Shown piece by piece: positions 7,185 to 15,468 of a DNA stretch of 64,000 bases. Position 1 is the first letter of the stretch; each line of letters starts with the position of its first letter. The stretch comes from Anaerolineales bacterium. GTDB lineage: Bacteria; Chloroflexota; Anaerolineae; Anaerolineales; UBA4823. The stretch spans positions 1-64,000 of the forward strand of contig JAGUYW010000027.1 in NCBI GenBank assembly GCA_020061105.1, read 5' to 3'. A program made the position numbers and the translations under genes. The notes beneath the pieces were generated by a model. That model searched no databases, had not been told where the DNA came from, and was given only the letters and a program-made list of their open reading frames with translations.

Positions 7185-7925
7185 TTATTTCTGACTTTCA
7201 GCGGCCATCCTGCACAGGCTGGCGCCTCCAGCATTAAGCCATTCATGCAACCGGTCGCTGTGGGACTGCCCGGCGATAGCATCCTGGTATATCTGCATCC
7301 CCCAGTGAACATAGCGTTTGGTTTCGGCAGGCCAGTTTTCCTCAGGCCTTTGCGAACCGGCAATACCGCCGTTGTATCCTGCCAACGCCAGGCGGACATC
7401 GCCCTGGTGAGTTAGCAATGAACGCTTCAAATACGAGATACCTCTCAAGGCATTGGTTTGCACATCAAAACCATTTTCGCCATCTTTGAAATGGTATGGC
7501 ATCACCTGAAATAAACTCATGGCGCCAGCCCTGGAAAGGGCTTGCTGGTAGCCGCACGACTCGATCTGCATGACAACGGCGATCAGGTTGGCATCAACCT
7601 GGTATTCTTGCGCCCATTGGACGATCTGGTTTTCCCAAAAGCGCACTTCAGGGGTGAACAAGGTTGCCAACTGCCCGGAAGCGCCTGGTTGGTTTGCAGA
7701 AACCTGCTCATCCACCTGGATGGCTGCGTCACCCGGTGCGCTTGCTGGTGGGGCAGCCGCCGCCCAATTGAAAGAGAGCTGGGACGTCAGATCGATAAAT
7801 ACTGCTGCCAGGATCAAGATGATGATTAGTGGGAAAATCATGCTCAAACGCGGAGCGTAGAACACGGCTTGCGGCGCAACTTCATCTTCCTGGTCGTAAG
7901 GGTCGTAATCGTCGTATGTGTACAT
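7185..7925 (-). CDS. Membrane-anchored lytic transglycosylase (SLT domain)
   Basis: The protein (246 aa from the ATG at 7925; a TTG at 7931 would add two residues) has a short acidic cytoplasmic tail, one membrane helix (IFPLIIILILAAVFIDLTS), a linker and a C-terminal Slt70-type domain. Visible motifs are the catalytic-Glu region VVMQIESCGY, SRAGAMSLFQVMPYHF and LALAGYNGGI. Such enzymes cut peptidoglycan glycan strands. It lies close behind the HIT gene and has its own LexA-like promoter, suggesting induction under DNA damage or similar stress. Confidence 0.88.
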   Translation of the reverse strand: MYTYDDYDPYDQEDEVAPQAVFYAPRLSMIFPLIIILILAAVFIDLTSQLSFNWAAAAPPASAPGDAAIQVDEQVSANQPGASGQLATLFTPEVRFWENQIVQWAQEYQVDANLIAVVMQIESCGYQQALSRAGAMSLFQVMPYHFKDGENGFDVQTNALRGISYLKRSLLTHQGDVRLALAGYNGGIAGSQRPEENWPAETKRYVHWGMQIYQDAIAGQSHSDRLHEWLNAGGASLCRMAAESQK

Positions 7926-7945
7926 AGGCAATCCGAAGCGTAAGC

Positions 7946-7981
7946 GTTCGAATTATAGAACAGATGTTCTTATCTGTCAAG
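7946..7981 (-). promoter_or_regulatory. Consensus promoter with LexA-like palindrome (transglycosylase gene)
   Basis: On the minus strand: TTGACA (7980-7975), 17-nt spacer, TATAAT (7957-7952). The spacer contains AGAACATCTGTTCT, again GAAC-N4-GTTC. Flanking bases also match the site at 7109-7143, with GAAC half-sites just downstream of both -10 boxes. The -35 box lies inside the last codons of the HIT gene. The predicted transcript start (about 7945) is only about 20 nt before the ATG. Confidence 0.8.
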
Positions 7982-8335
7982 TTCCCCTACCAGGTGAAAA
8001 TGTAATTGCCCCACTTCCTGATACTCCCCTCCATTGATAATTAAACGATAACCGCTTTTTTCCAAGTCAAACTGCTGCACTAAAGTTCGCACACAATCCA
8101 ATAGGTCATGGAAGAAGGCTTGCGAAAAAGCCTCGCCGGGCTGCAAATCGAGCAGGCTGGGAACGGCTTGCTTGGGGACGATCAGGATATGCAAGGGATA
8201 GGCTGGCTGGGGGTGCATGAAAGCCATCAATGCGCCAGTTTCATACAAACGTTTCACGGGGATGGCAAAGCTCATGTGAGCAAATATCCAACCGGTCAGA
8301 ATGCGTCCAAGCGAAGAGCGAGCCAGCCGAAGCAT
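7970..8335 (-). CDS. HIT-family (histidine triad) protein
   Basis: The 121-residue protein carries the HIT nucleotide-binding fold: YPLHILIVPK in the N-terminal half and a C-terminal GYRLIINGG followed by QLHFHLVGE, a shortened histidine triad. HIT proteins are nucleotide hydrolases or transferases acting on purine nucleotide adducts; the substrate here is not known. It starts 2 nt after the Nudix gene stop, so the two are co-transcribed. Its 3' end overlaps the promoter of the transglycosylase gene. Confidence 0.85.
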   Translation of the reverse strand: MLRLARSSLGRILTGWIFAHMSFAIPVKRLYETGALMAFMHPQPAYPLHILIVPKQAVPSLLDLQPGEAFSQAFFHDLLDCVRTLVQQFDLEKSGYRLIINGGEYQEVGQLHFHLVGELDR

Positions 8336-8337
8336 GT

Positions 8338-8802
8338 TCAGGGCTGGTGGAAGACAGCATTGTAGTCAATGAAGCGCCCGTTTTGATAAACAAACTTGCC
8401 GGAAAAGAATCCCGGCTGATCCAACCAGGGCAGAAAGATCTGGTCACCCTCCCACAGGCTAAGGTGGGGCACTTCGTCATCATCGATCCACGCCAGAACG
8501 CCTTCCTGAGATTCGATCAACTGGCCTTCGAAGTCGGTGACCACGAAGACGAAGGCATACCAGTCTTCATCGTGCGCAAAAGCCGGAAAGGTCAAAAAGC
8601 CTTTTAACTGCGGATTGCGCGCCTGTAAGCCGGATTCTTCGAAAATTTCGCGCATTGCGCATTCTTCGGGCGTCTCGCCGGGCTCCATTTTTCCGCCCAG
8701 GCCGTTCCATTTACCTTGGTGAATATCGTTTTCTCTCTTGATGCGGTGGATCATCAAAGTCTGGTGGTCTTTGCGCACATAACACAGGGTTGCCAGTTTC
8801 AT
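8338..8802 (-). CDS. Nudix hydrolase, MutT/MTH1-like
   Basis: The 154-residue enzyme has a complete Nudix box, GKMEPGETPEECAMREIF followed by EESGL, matching G-x5-E-x7-REUxEExGU. The segment QGKWNGLGGKME just before it resembles 8-oxo-dGTP-cleaning MutT/MTH1-type enzymes. The start at 8802 (MKLATLCYV) is supported by GAGAGG about 5 nt upstream; an open frame extends to 9036 but lacks family similarity and would overlap the previous gene. It is part of a tight minus-strand run from the GNAT gene to the HIT gene. Confidence 0.88.
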   Translation of the reverse strand: MKLATLCYVRKDHQTLMIHRIKRENDIHQGKWNGLGGKMEPGETPEECAMREIFEESGLQARNPQLKGFLTFPAFAHDEDWYAFVFVVTDFEGQLIESQEGVLAWIDDDEVPHLSLWEGDQIFLPWLDQPGFFSGKFVYQNGRFIDYNAVFHQP

Positions 8803-8810
8803 AAATCCTC

Positions 8811-9773
8811 TCAGGATGGCGCCGTTACTGCAGGCGGATTGGGAGATTGGGTTGCGATGGAAATTAACCGGAAATGTTTGACGGGAGTTTGTTTGTCGAG
8901 CGAACAACTCTCGTAAACGGATTGATCCTGGGTGTTCTGAGCCAGCATAACGATGTGCTCCTGACCGGTTTCCAGGTGAGCGAAGCGGACAGCCCATTGC
9001 TGCGCGCCAGCCGGTTGCTGCTCCAGCAGGCGCCAAGCAGCGGCGTCCAATTGTCCGGTCTGGCAGCGCAGGAAATGCTCTGCGGCTTGTGCGGTTAGAG
9101 AGCAGGCGCTGCGCCCGCGCAATTTCTCCAGCAGTACATGGCCTTGGGCGTGCGCATGAATAAGGGCAGGGACATCCTGCAGCGTCATTCTCCCGTAAAG
9201 CAAGCCTTCTGGCAAAACCAGTACATTGGCGGCGAAACGGTGCCCACCGATGTGGGTGACTTGCCAGGCCAGCGGAACGGCTTGATCGCCCAGGGCTGCT
9301 TGCAAGGCCTGGTAGACCGGCGCCCCGAGCCTGGCGCAGCAGGCGTCACGCCGGCCGTTGGTGCAGACCAGGTAGAGCGGCGCCTGGCGGCGATTGCCGT
9401 GGTAATGGGACGCGCCTGACAGGAGAGCCTGAAAATCCAAGTCGAGCACGGCTTCGTAATTCGGAAGGGTGAATTCGTAGACTACCGGCGCTGCCTGATC
9501 GGATACAGCCACAAAGAAACGCAGCCCGGCAGCCGGCGGCGGGCCTTTGATCAACAGAAATTTGGCGGCTGGCAGGCTTTTCGCCAGGTCATCCAAAAAT
9601 GTCTTGACTGCAGAAGGGAGATCGCTCTCAGGAACAGCTTTTTTCCCCCACGCCTGGCGATATTCCAATAGAAAAAACACCGTGGTCTGGGTGGCGGTAG
9701 CCCATAAATCTTCGCCTGCGGCGCTGGAGAGCGCTGAACAGGTCGGAAAAGGTTGTGAACCCGGTGAAGGCAT
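8811..9773 (-). CDS. Sucrase/ferredoxin-like family protein
   Basis: The 320-residue protein resembles the sucrase/ferredoxin-like family, which has a thioredoxin-fold [2Fe-2S] domain. Visible motifs are LVCTNGRRDACCARLGAPVY (about residues 151-170), THIGGHRFAANVLVLPEG and YGRM. The Cys-rich CTNGRRDACC segment and the His of GGHRFA would be the cluster ligands. Its cellular role is not known. It begins 2 nt after the GNAT gene and its stop lies 8 nt before the Nudix start. Confidence 0.82.
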   Translation of the reverse strand: MPSPGSQPFPTCSALSSAAGEDLWATATQTTVFFLLEYRQAWGKKAVPESDLPSAVKTFLDDLAKSLPAAKFLLIKGPPPAAGLRFFVAVSDQAAPVVYEFTLPNYEAVLDLDFQALLSGASHYHGNRRQAPLYLVCTNGRRDACCARLGAPVYQALQAALGDQAVPLAWQVTHIGGHRFAANVLVLPEGLLYGRMTLQDVPALIHAHAQGHVLLEKLRGRSACSLTAQAAEHFLRCQTGQLDAAAWRLLEQQPAGAQQWAVRFAHLETGQEHIVMLAQNTQDQSVYESCSLDKQTPVKHFRLISIATQSPNPPAVTAPS

Positions 9774-9775
9774 CT

Positions 9776-10240
9776 CTACACCTGGAGTGATTTGCGGAAC
9801 TGGATGACGCGCTCGACTTCCTGGTAGCCCAGCGCCAAGTGAGCCTGGAAACTGACTTGATTGTCAAGCAAGCAATCCGAGCCCATTTCGCGGCAGCCTT
9901 GCTGGCGCGTCCAGGCTTCTGCGACATCGACAAGGCCGGCGCCCACCCGCTGGCGGCGCAAGCCGGCTTCGACATACCAGCCCTCGATGTAGCCCACCGG
10001 GCGCGTCTCGCAGCCTTCCGCCCACGGACGCAGGGCGACCTCGATGAAGCCGCACAGCCTTCCTGAGGCGTCCTGGGCTACAAAGACCGCCTGGGCGTTA
10101 TCCTGGGCGATTTCGTCCATCTCAGCCTGGTGAACGGCCGCGTTGCTATCTGGCCACAGCGCCTGGCGCAGGCGCAGCCATCCTGGGCGGTCGCTTTCAA
10201 GGATCGGGCGAATGTGCATGATACGATTGGGCGCAGCCAT
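9776..10240 (-). CDS. GNAT acetyltransferase resembling aminoglycoside 6'-N-acetyltransferases
   Basis: The 154-residue protein has GNAT motif A (YIEGWYVEAGLRRQRVGAGL) and the ending LLDNQVSFQAHLALGYQEVE plus VIQFRK, very like chromosomal AAC(6') enzymes, which acetylate aminoglycosides with acetyl-CoA. The N-terminus (RPILESDRPGWLRLRQALWP) also fits. The natural substrate may be different. ATG 10240 is assumed; ATG 10219 (MHIRP) is also possible and neither has a good Shine-Dalgarno. Confidence 0.8.
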   Translation of the reverse strand: MAAPNRIMHIRPILESDRPGWLRLRQALWPDSNAAVHQAEMDEIAQDNAQAVFVAQDASGRLCGFIEVALRPWAEGCETRPVGYIEGWYVEAGLRRQRVGAGLVDVAEAWTRQQGCREMGSDCLLDNQVSFQAHLALGYQEVERVIQFRKSLQV

Positions 10241-10323
10241 GCCTGGGACGCTACCTGGAGCATCTTGCGCGGCTGCGCCCGTCTCTTTCTTTGCTAATGA
10301 AACGTGCAGATGATCTGCTGGCG

Positions 10324-10818
10324 CTAATCTTCGGCGCGCTTGCCCACGTGGCGGTCGATGTACATGATATTGCCCATGTGCTGGTCGACCATCTTTAGCT
10401 GAGCGACTATATCACCAGAGTTCTTTTCTTCTTCCACCTGCTCGTCGATGAACCAGTGCAGCATGACCTGGGCGGGATAGTCTTTCTCCGCCAGGGCGGT
10501 TTCATACAGCTTGTGGATCAGGCTGGTTACTTTCTGTTCGTGGGCGTAGATCTGCTCGAATACTTCCAGCGGCGAACCGAACTCGAAGGGCGGTTGGGCA
10601 ATGGCTTCCAGCTTGACGCGTCCGCCGCGATCATTGATAAAATCGAACAGCTTCATGGAATGTTCTTGCTCTTCATTGGCTTGCATGCGCGTCCATTTGG
10701 CAAAGCCCGACAGGTTGCTGGCTTCGAAGTGCGCCGACATGGCCAGGTACAGGTAAGCTGAATACAACTCGTGTTGGATTTGGGCGTTAATCGCCGCTTG
10801 CATTTTCTCGGAAAGCAT
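10324..10818 (-). CDS. ftnA: Non-haem ferritin
   Basis: The 164-residue protein is a bacterial ferritin that oxidises and stores iron in a 24-mer shell. Ferroxidase-centre ligands are visible: E17 (HELYSAYLYL), E50 and H53 (NEEQEHSMKLF), an Ala/Glu region near 94 (AHEQKVT) and Q127/E130 (DEQVEEEKN). Length and start match FtnA. The start has AGGAG upstream on the minus strand. It is transcribed away from the restriction operon. Confidence 0.93.
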   Translation of the reverse strand: MLSEKMQAAINAQIQHELYSAYLYLAMSAHFEASNLSGFAKWTRMQANEEQEHSMKLFDFINDRGGRVKLEAIAQPPFEFGSPLEVFEQIYAHEQKVTSLIHKLYETALAEKDYPAQVMLHWFIDEQVEEEKNSGDIVAQLKMVDQHMGNIMYIDRHVGKRAED

Positions 10819-10973
10819 CGGTTTTTCTCCTGTTGGTAAGATAGAGTCTGGAAATCCCCGCCGCGCAGTGGTTGGGCGTGGGAAATGATTGTTTCAACCT
10901 GATTAATATACCACTGATTTGGCGGGGTGGGCTTAAGGGTGGATAAAAGTTCGGATTAGGATTTGGTTCACAT

Positions 10974-11003
10974 TTCACGAGAAAAAATATTCTATCGTAT
11001 AAT
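10974..11003 (+). promoter_or_regulatory. Putative promoter of the restriction/defence operon
   Basis: TTCACG (10974-10979) and a perfect TATAAT (10998-11003) are 18 nt apart, about 40 nt before the hsdR ATG, in an AT-rich stretch between the divergent ftnA and hsdR genes. No other promoter-like sequence was seen inside the eight-gene run that follows. Confidence 0.6.
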
Positions 11004-11041
11004 AAACAAACCATCCCTTGCAGAGATGAGTATTATTAAAT

Positions 11042-13735
11042 ATGCCCCTCAACGAAGCTGATACCCGCGCCCAATTGATCGATCTGCAGCTCAACCGCGC
11101 CGGTTGGACGCGCAGCCAGGTAACCCGCGAACATTATTATCGCCCGGATTGGCAATACACGCCTGGTCGGGTAGTTTTACGCGGTGGGCGCGCCGAGCGC
11201 GAGAAGCCGCGAGTAATGGATTACTTGCTGCGTTACACAGACAGCTTTCCGATTGCAGTTGTGGAGGCCAAAGCAGAAGATCTGCCCGCCGTCGCAGGCC
11301 TGGAGCAGGCAAAACGTTACGCCCTTGAAAACAACCTGCTGTTCGCTTACACTGCCAACGGGCATGACATCATCGAGTGGGATGGCTTCAGCAATACCAC
11401 GCGTGACCTAACAGAGTTTCCATCCCCTGAAGCATTATGGGAACGTTGGCGATTGAACACCGGCATCGACAATCCAGCGCAGGTCAGCAGGCAGGTAGGC
11501 GAACTGCGTCCCGTTTATAATGCTGCGGTTGCCGCTGCCCGCCACCGCAATCCCTTGCTGCATCCCTATGCCCCGCCCGAGAAGACGCGCGGCAGCACGC
11601 CACGCTATTTTCAGGAAGCCGCCATCCGTGAAACGCTGGTGCGGGCGATGCGCGGGCAAAAACGCATTTTGTTGACTATGGCAACCGGTACGGGCAAAAC
11701 CTTTACTGCCATGCAAATTGTGTGGAAATTGGTCAAGTCTGAGTGGCTGTACCAGCAAAAAGGACGCGTTGGGCGAGTTTTGTTCCTGGCGGATCGAGTC
11801 GTGCTGCGCGACCAGGCCTATAACGCCTTCGGCGCATTTGCCAGCAGCCGCGGCGATCCACGTTTTATGCTGGATGGCAGGCGCAAGCTCAGTTTGCAGC
11901 ACGATTTATACTTCGGCATCTACCAGACTCTGTGGGGCGAAGTCACCGGCGGCAAACAGCTTTTCGAGCAGTTTCCGCCCGATTTCTTCGATGTGATCAT
12001 CATCGATGAAGCCCATCGCTCTGGCTTCGGTACCTGGAAAGAGATCCTGGATTATTTCACCAGCGCCATCCACCTGGGCATGACCGCCACACCCAAGCAA
12101 GACGAGAACGTGGATACCTATGCCTATTTCTGCGCCGAAGAGACTGCCATTCAGCTCGACCCAGAAAACCCCAGCAAAGGTATGATTCGCCGCTCCGCCT
12201 ATTCCTACAGCCTTGGGCAGGGCATCGAAGATGGTTTCTTGGCTACCTATAAAGTCCATCGCGTGCGCACAAACCTGGACAAGGAGGGCCTGCACATTTC
12301 GCAGGTGATCGAACAGGGCGCAGAGGTGCTTGTGCCGGAAGAAAAAGACCTGCGTGAGGATTATTACACCCCGCAGTTCGAGCGCGAGATCCGCGTGCCC
12401 GATCGCACCCAAACCATTGTCAAACATCTGGCTAAGCTGCTGCGGCAGTTTGGCTCGATGCAGAAGACTATGGTCTTCTGTGTGGATATGGAACACGCCC
12501 AGGAAGTAGCGCGTTTGCTGAATAACGAATTTGCCGCTTTGGGCCTGGGCGAAGATTACGCCGTGCCCATCGTCAGCGAAGAAGGCGAGCAAGGCCGGCG
12601 CTGGCTGGCTAACTTCCAGGACAGCGACCGTAAGCTGCCCGTGGTGGCTACTACCGCCGAACTGCTCTCTACCGGTGTGGATGTGCCCTCCTGCCGCAAT
12701 ATCGTCTTCATGAAGACGCTTTCCTCTCCAATCCTCTTCAAGCAGATCATCGGGCGCGGCAGCCGCATCGACCCGGCTACCGGCAAGCTGTGGTTCCGCA
12801 TCATCGATTACACCAACGCCACCCGCCTGCTCGACCCGGCCTGGGATCGCCCGCCCGGCCCATCGGCTGCGCCGCCTCCCGAAGGACAAACCGCGGCAGT
12901 AGAAGGCACGATTCGCTTAGCCGAAACAGGCGATGTGCTGCAAGGCGCAAATGTCGCTGTAATCGCTGCTCCCAACGATCAGCGCGGCCCAATTCTGAGC
13001 GATGAGAATGGCTTTTACCGCTTCGAGAACTTGCCGGTTGGCGAAGTGAGCGTGATCGCCTCTGGCCCCAGGCTGAACCGCCGCCAGAAGCAGGTTGTCA
13101 CAATCCCCAACCAGACTGTGACCTTAGATGTGGAACTCTCCCTGGCGCAAGCTGGCGCGAACCAGACCATCACGATCAAGAACTTACAGGTCACCATTGC
13201 CGAAGAAGCCACCTTTCTGGTAGCCGGGTTGGAAGAACCGCTGACTCTGGAGCAATACGTGGATTATTCACGCGAGAAAGTGCTGGCGCTGATCCCTGGT
13301 TGGGAACAACTCGTGCATACCTGGCAGGACGAAGCCCAACGCCAGGCAACGCGCCAGAAGTTGGAACAGGCCAGCGTGCACCCCGAAGTGTTGGCTGAAG
13401 TGTTGAATGTGGGCGATGCTGATCCTTTTGATGTGCTGGCCTACCTGGCATTCCGGCGAGAACCAGTTCCGACCCGCAACGAGCGCGCCGCGCAGTTTAT
13501 CGACAGAGAAACCGCCTGGCTTCAGGCCTTTGCCCCTGAACAGCGCGCTGTGGTGGAAGCCCTGCTTGAAAAATACCGCCTGAGCGGTGTGGATGAAATC
13601 ACCAATCCCAGAATCTTTCGCCTGCCACCCTTCAAAGCTATGGGCGAACTGCACGGCGTAGTGCAGCGCTTTGGCAACGCAGATGCCTTGCGCCAGACCC
13701 TTCAAGAAGTACAACAGAGACTGTATCGAGTATGA
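11042..13735 (+). CDS. hsdR: Type I restriction enzyme R subunit with inserted beta domain
   Basis: The 897-residue protein is an EcoEI-like HsdR, the DNA-translocating and cutting subunit. Domains in order: HSDR_N PD-(D/E)XK nuclease with D60 and E75-A-K77 (VVEAKAE); superfamily 2 helicase with Walker A K219 (ATGTGKT) and DEAH box at 322-325; a second helicase domain (STGVDVPSCRNIVF, IIGRGSRID); and an EcoEI-type C-terminal domain from about 710. Between them, about residues 620-705, sits a beta-rich segment (GANVAVI, DENGFYRFENLPVGE) resembling a carboxypeptidase regulatory-like domain, unexpected in HsdR. No clear Shine-Dalgarno is present. The stop overlaps hsdM by 4 nt. Confidence 0.93.
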   Translation: MPLNEADTRAQLIDLQLNRAGWTRSQVTREHYYRPDWQYTPGRVVLRGGRAEREKPRVMDYLLRYTDSFPIAVVEAKAEDLPAVAGLEQAKRYALENNLLFAYTANGHDIIEWDGFSNTTRDLTEFPSPEALWERWRLNTGIDNPAQVSRQVGELRPVYNAAVAAARHRNPLLHPYAPPEKTRGSTPRYFQEAAIRETLVRAMRGQKRILLTMATGTGKTFTAMQIVWKLVKSEWLYQQKGRVGRVLFLADRVVLRDQAYNAFGAFASSRGDPRFMLDGRRKLSLQHDLYFGIYQTLWGEVTGGKQLFEQFPPDFFDVIIIDEAHRSGFGTWKEILDYFTSAIHLGMTATPKQDENVDTYAYFCAEETAIQLDPENPSKGMIRRSAYSYSLGQGIEDGFLATYKVHRVRTNLDKEGLHISQVIEQGAEVLVPEEKDLREDYYTPQFEREIRVPDRTQTIVKHLAKLLRQFGSMQKTMVFCVDMEHAQEVARLLNNEFAALGLGEDYAVPIVSEEGEQGRRWLANFQDSDRKLPVVATTAELLSTGVDVPSCRNIVFMKTLSSPILFKQIIGRGSRIDPATGKLWFRIIDYTNATRLLDPAWDRPPGPSAAPPPEGQTAAVEGTIRLAETGDVLQGANVAVIAAPNDQRGPILSDENGFYRFENLPVGEVSVIASGPRLNRRQKQVVTIPNQTVTLDVELSLAQAGANQTITIKNLQVTIAEEATFLVAGLEEPLTLEQYVDYSREKVLALIPGWEQLVHTWQDEAQRQATRQKLEQASVHPEVLAEVLNVGDADPFDVLAYLAFRREPVPTRNERAAQFIDRETAWLQAFAPEQRAVVEALLEKYRLSGVDEITNPRIFRLPPFKAMGELHGVVQRFGNADALRQTLQEVQQRLYRV

Positions 13736-15468
13736 GTTTACCAAACGGACGCCTGAACGAAAACCTCAGCAGTGAGATGTGGCGCGCCTGCGATATTATG
13801 CGCCGCGACAATAACGTAGGCGGGGTGATGCAGTACACCGAACACCTGGCCTGGCTGCTCTTCCTTAAGTTCTTAGACCTGGAAGAGAAAAAACGCGCTG
13901 AAGAAGCTGCCTTCAAGAAAGAGGTCTACACCCCCGTCTTGCAGGGCGACCTGGCCTGGGATGCCTGGGCTGGTCCCAAAGCCCTGGAGAAGTGGAATTC
14001 CGATAAGAGCGAACTGGTGGCTTTCGTGCGCGGCCGCCTGCTGCCCGGCCTGGCCAACCTGAACGGCCCACCGCTGGCGCATACCATTGCAAAAATGTTC
14101 TCCGATGAAAGCGTGGGCGACCAAACCGTGGTGCGCAACATGCCGGTGTGCGCCTCCGATTACAACCTGAAGCAGGTGATCCAGATCATCAACCAGATCC
14201 GCTTCGAGCGCGAAGAGGATTTCTTCACCATCACCCGCTTCTACGAAGACCTGCTGGCGCGCATGGGCTCGGAAAACCAGATCGCCGGCGAGTTCCACAC
14301 GCCGCGTTCGATTATCCGCTTTATGGTTGATGTAATCGCCCCGCAAATTGGCGAGACGGTTTTCGATCCTGCCTGCGGTTCAGCCGGATTCCTGGCCCAG
14401 GCCTATTTATATATGCAAAAGCAGGTGCAGGCCCTGGAAGATGAGGAAACTCTCCAGCAGCGGACTTTTTACGGGCAGGAGAAAAAGGGCCTGGCAGCCC
14501 TGTTGGGCACCATGAACCTGGCGCTGCACGGCGTCACTTCGCCCAACATCACGCGCGCCAACACCCTGGAAGAGGATGTCAAAGCCGGCGTGGCGCAGCG
14601 CTACGATATCGTGCTGACCAACCCGCCCTTTGGCGGCAAGGAAGGCGCGCATATCCAAAATAATTTTAACATCAAGAACAACGCCACCGAACTGCTCTTC
14701 TTGCAATACATCCTGAAGAAGCTCAAGCACACGCCCAATGCCCGCGCCGCAGTCGTTGTCCCGGAGGGCACGCTCTTCCGCGGCGGGGCCTTTGCCCAGG
14801 TCAAGCAAATCCTGCTGGATGATTTTCACCTCTTTGCTGTAGTCAGCCTGCCGCCCGGCGCGTTTGCGCCTTACTCGGATGTCAAAACTGCCCTGCTATT
14901 TTTCCAGCGCATCGAGCATACCATGGAACATAACCCGGCGGTGCGCGACGAAACCTGGTATTACGAAATGCCGCTGCCCGAAGGGCTGAAGAAGTTCAGC
15001 AAGGGCAGCCCGATCGCTGACGAGCATTTCGGTGAAGCGCGCGCCATGTGGGAACAGTGGCACACTTACTTGAGCGGAGCAGGCGAGCGCCCCTTCCAGT
15101 ATGCGCAGGATATTCGCGAGAGTTGGCGAGCCTATTGGGATTGGGAACCCTACCACCGTTTGAAAGAATTGCTCAAGAAAGCAACGCCGCCTGAAGAACC
15201 ATCCCCAGAGCAAAGCCTCACCTACCATCAGGCTTGGAAAATGCAAGGCCCGCTTCCAGAACCGCCCTATAGTACCTGGATCGAACTCCTGAGCGATCTA
15301 GTAGCCCATAGCCTTGATCTGAGTGCCCGCAATCCCAACCAGGATGAACGCGAAACTTTACCTCATCCCATCGAAATCACTACCCGCCTCATAGAACGAA
15401 CGCGCGAATTCCAGAGCATTTTAGAGCATGTGCACAATTTGGTAAGTAATGGGGAGGATGAATGGTGA
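13732..15468 (+). CDS. hsdM: Type I restriction-modification methyltransferase M subunit
   Basis: The 578-residue subunit methylates adenine N6 at sites chosen by HsdS. It has an N-terminal HsdM_N helical domain (from LNENLSSEMWRACDIMR), then the SAM-binding motif FDPACGSAGFL (D212-G219) and catalytic motif NPPF at 297-300. FHTPRSIIRFMVD just before motif I is also typical. The ATG lies inside the hsdR stop (ATGA), so translation is coupled. Codon use still looks GC-rich like the host. Confidence 0.95.
   Translation: MSLPNGRLNENLSSEMWRACDIMRRDNNVGGVMQYTEHLAWLLFLKFLDLEEKKRAEEAAFKKEVYTPVLQGDLAWDAWAGPKALEKWNSDKSELVAFVRGRLLPGLANLNGPPLAHTIAKMFSDESVGDQTVVRNMPVCASDYNLKQVIQIINQIRFEREEDFFTITRFYEDLLARMGSENQIAGEFHTPRSIIRFMVDVIAPQIGETVFDPACGSAGFLAQAYLYMQKQVQALEDEETLQQRTFYGQEKKGLAALLGTMNLALHGVTSPNITRANTLEEDVKAGVAQRYDIVLTNPPFGGKEGAHIQNNFNIKNNATELLFLQYILKKLKHTPNARAAVVVPEGTLFRGGAFAQVKQILLDDFHLFAVVSLPPGAFAPYSDVKTALLFFQRIEHTMEHNPAVRDETWYYEMPLPEGLKKFSKGSPIADEHFGEARAMWEQWHTYLSGAGERPFQYAQDIRESWRAYWDWEPYHRLKELLKKATPPEEPSPEQSLTYHQAWKMQGPLPEPPYSTWIELLSDLVAHSLDLSARNPNQDERETLPHPIEITTRLIERTREFQSILEHVHNLVSNGEDEW

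Noticed and set aside
11906-12889. 327-codon minus-strand ORF inside hsdR
   Set aside because: Antisense shadow; the plus frame contains all HsdR motifs.
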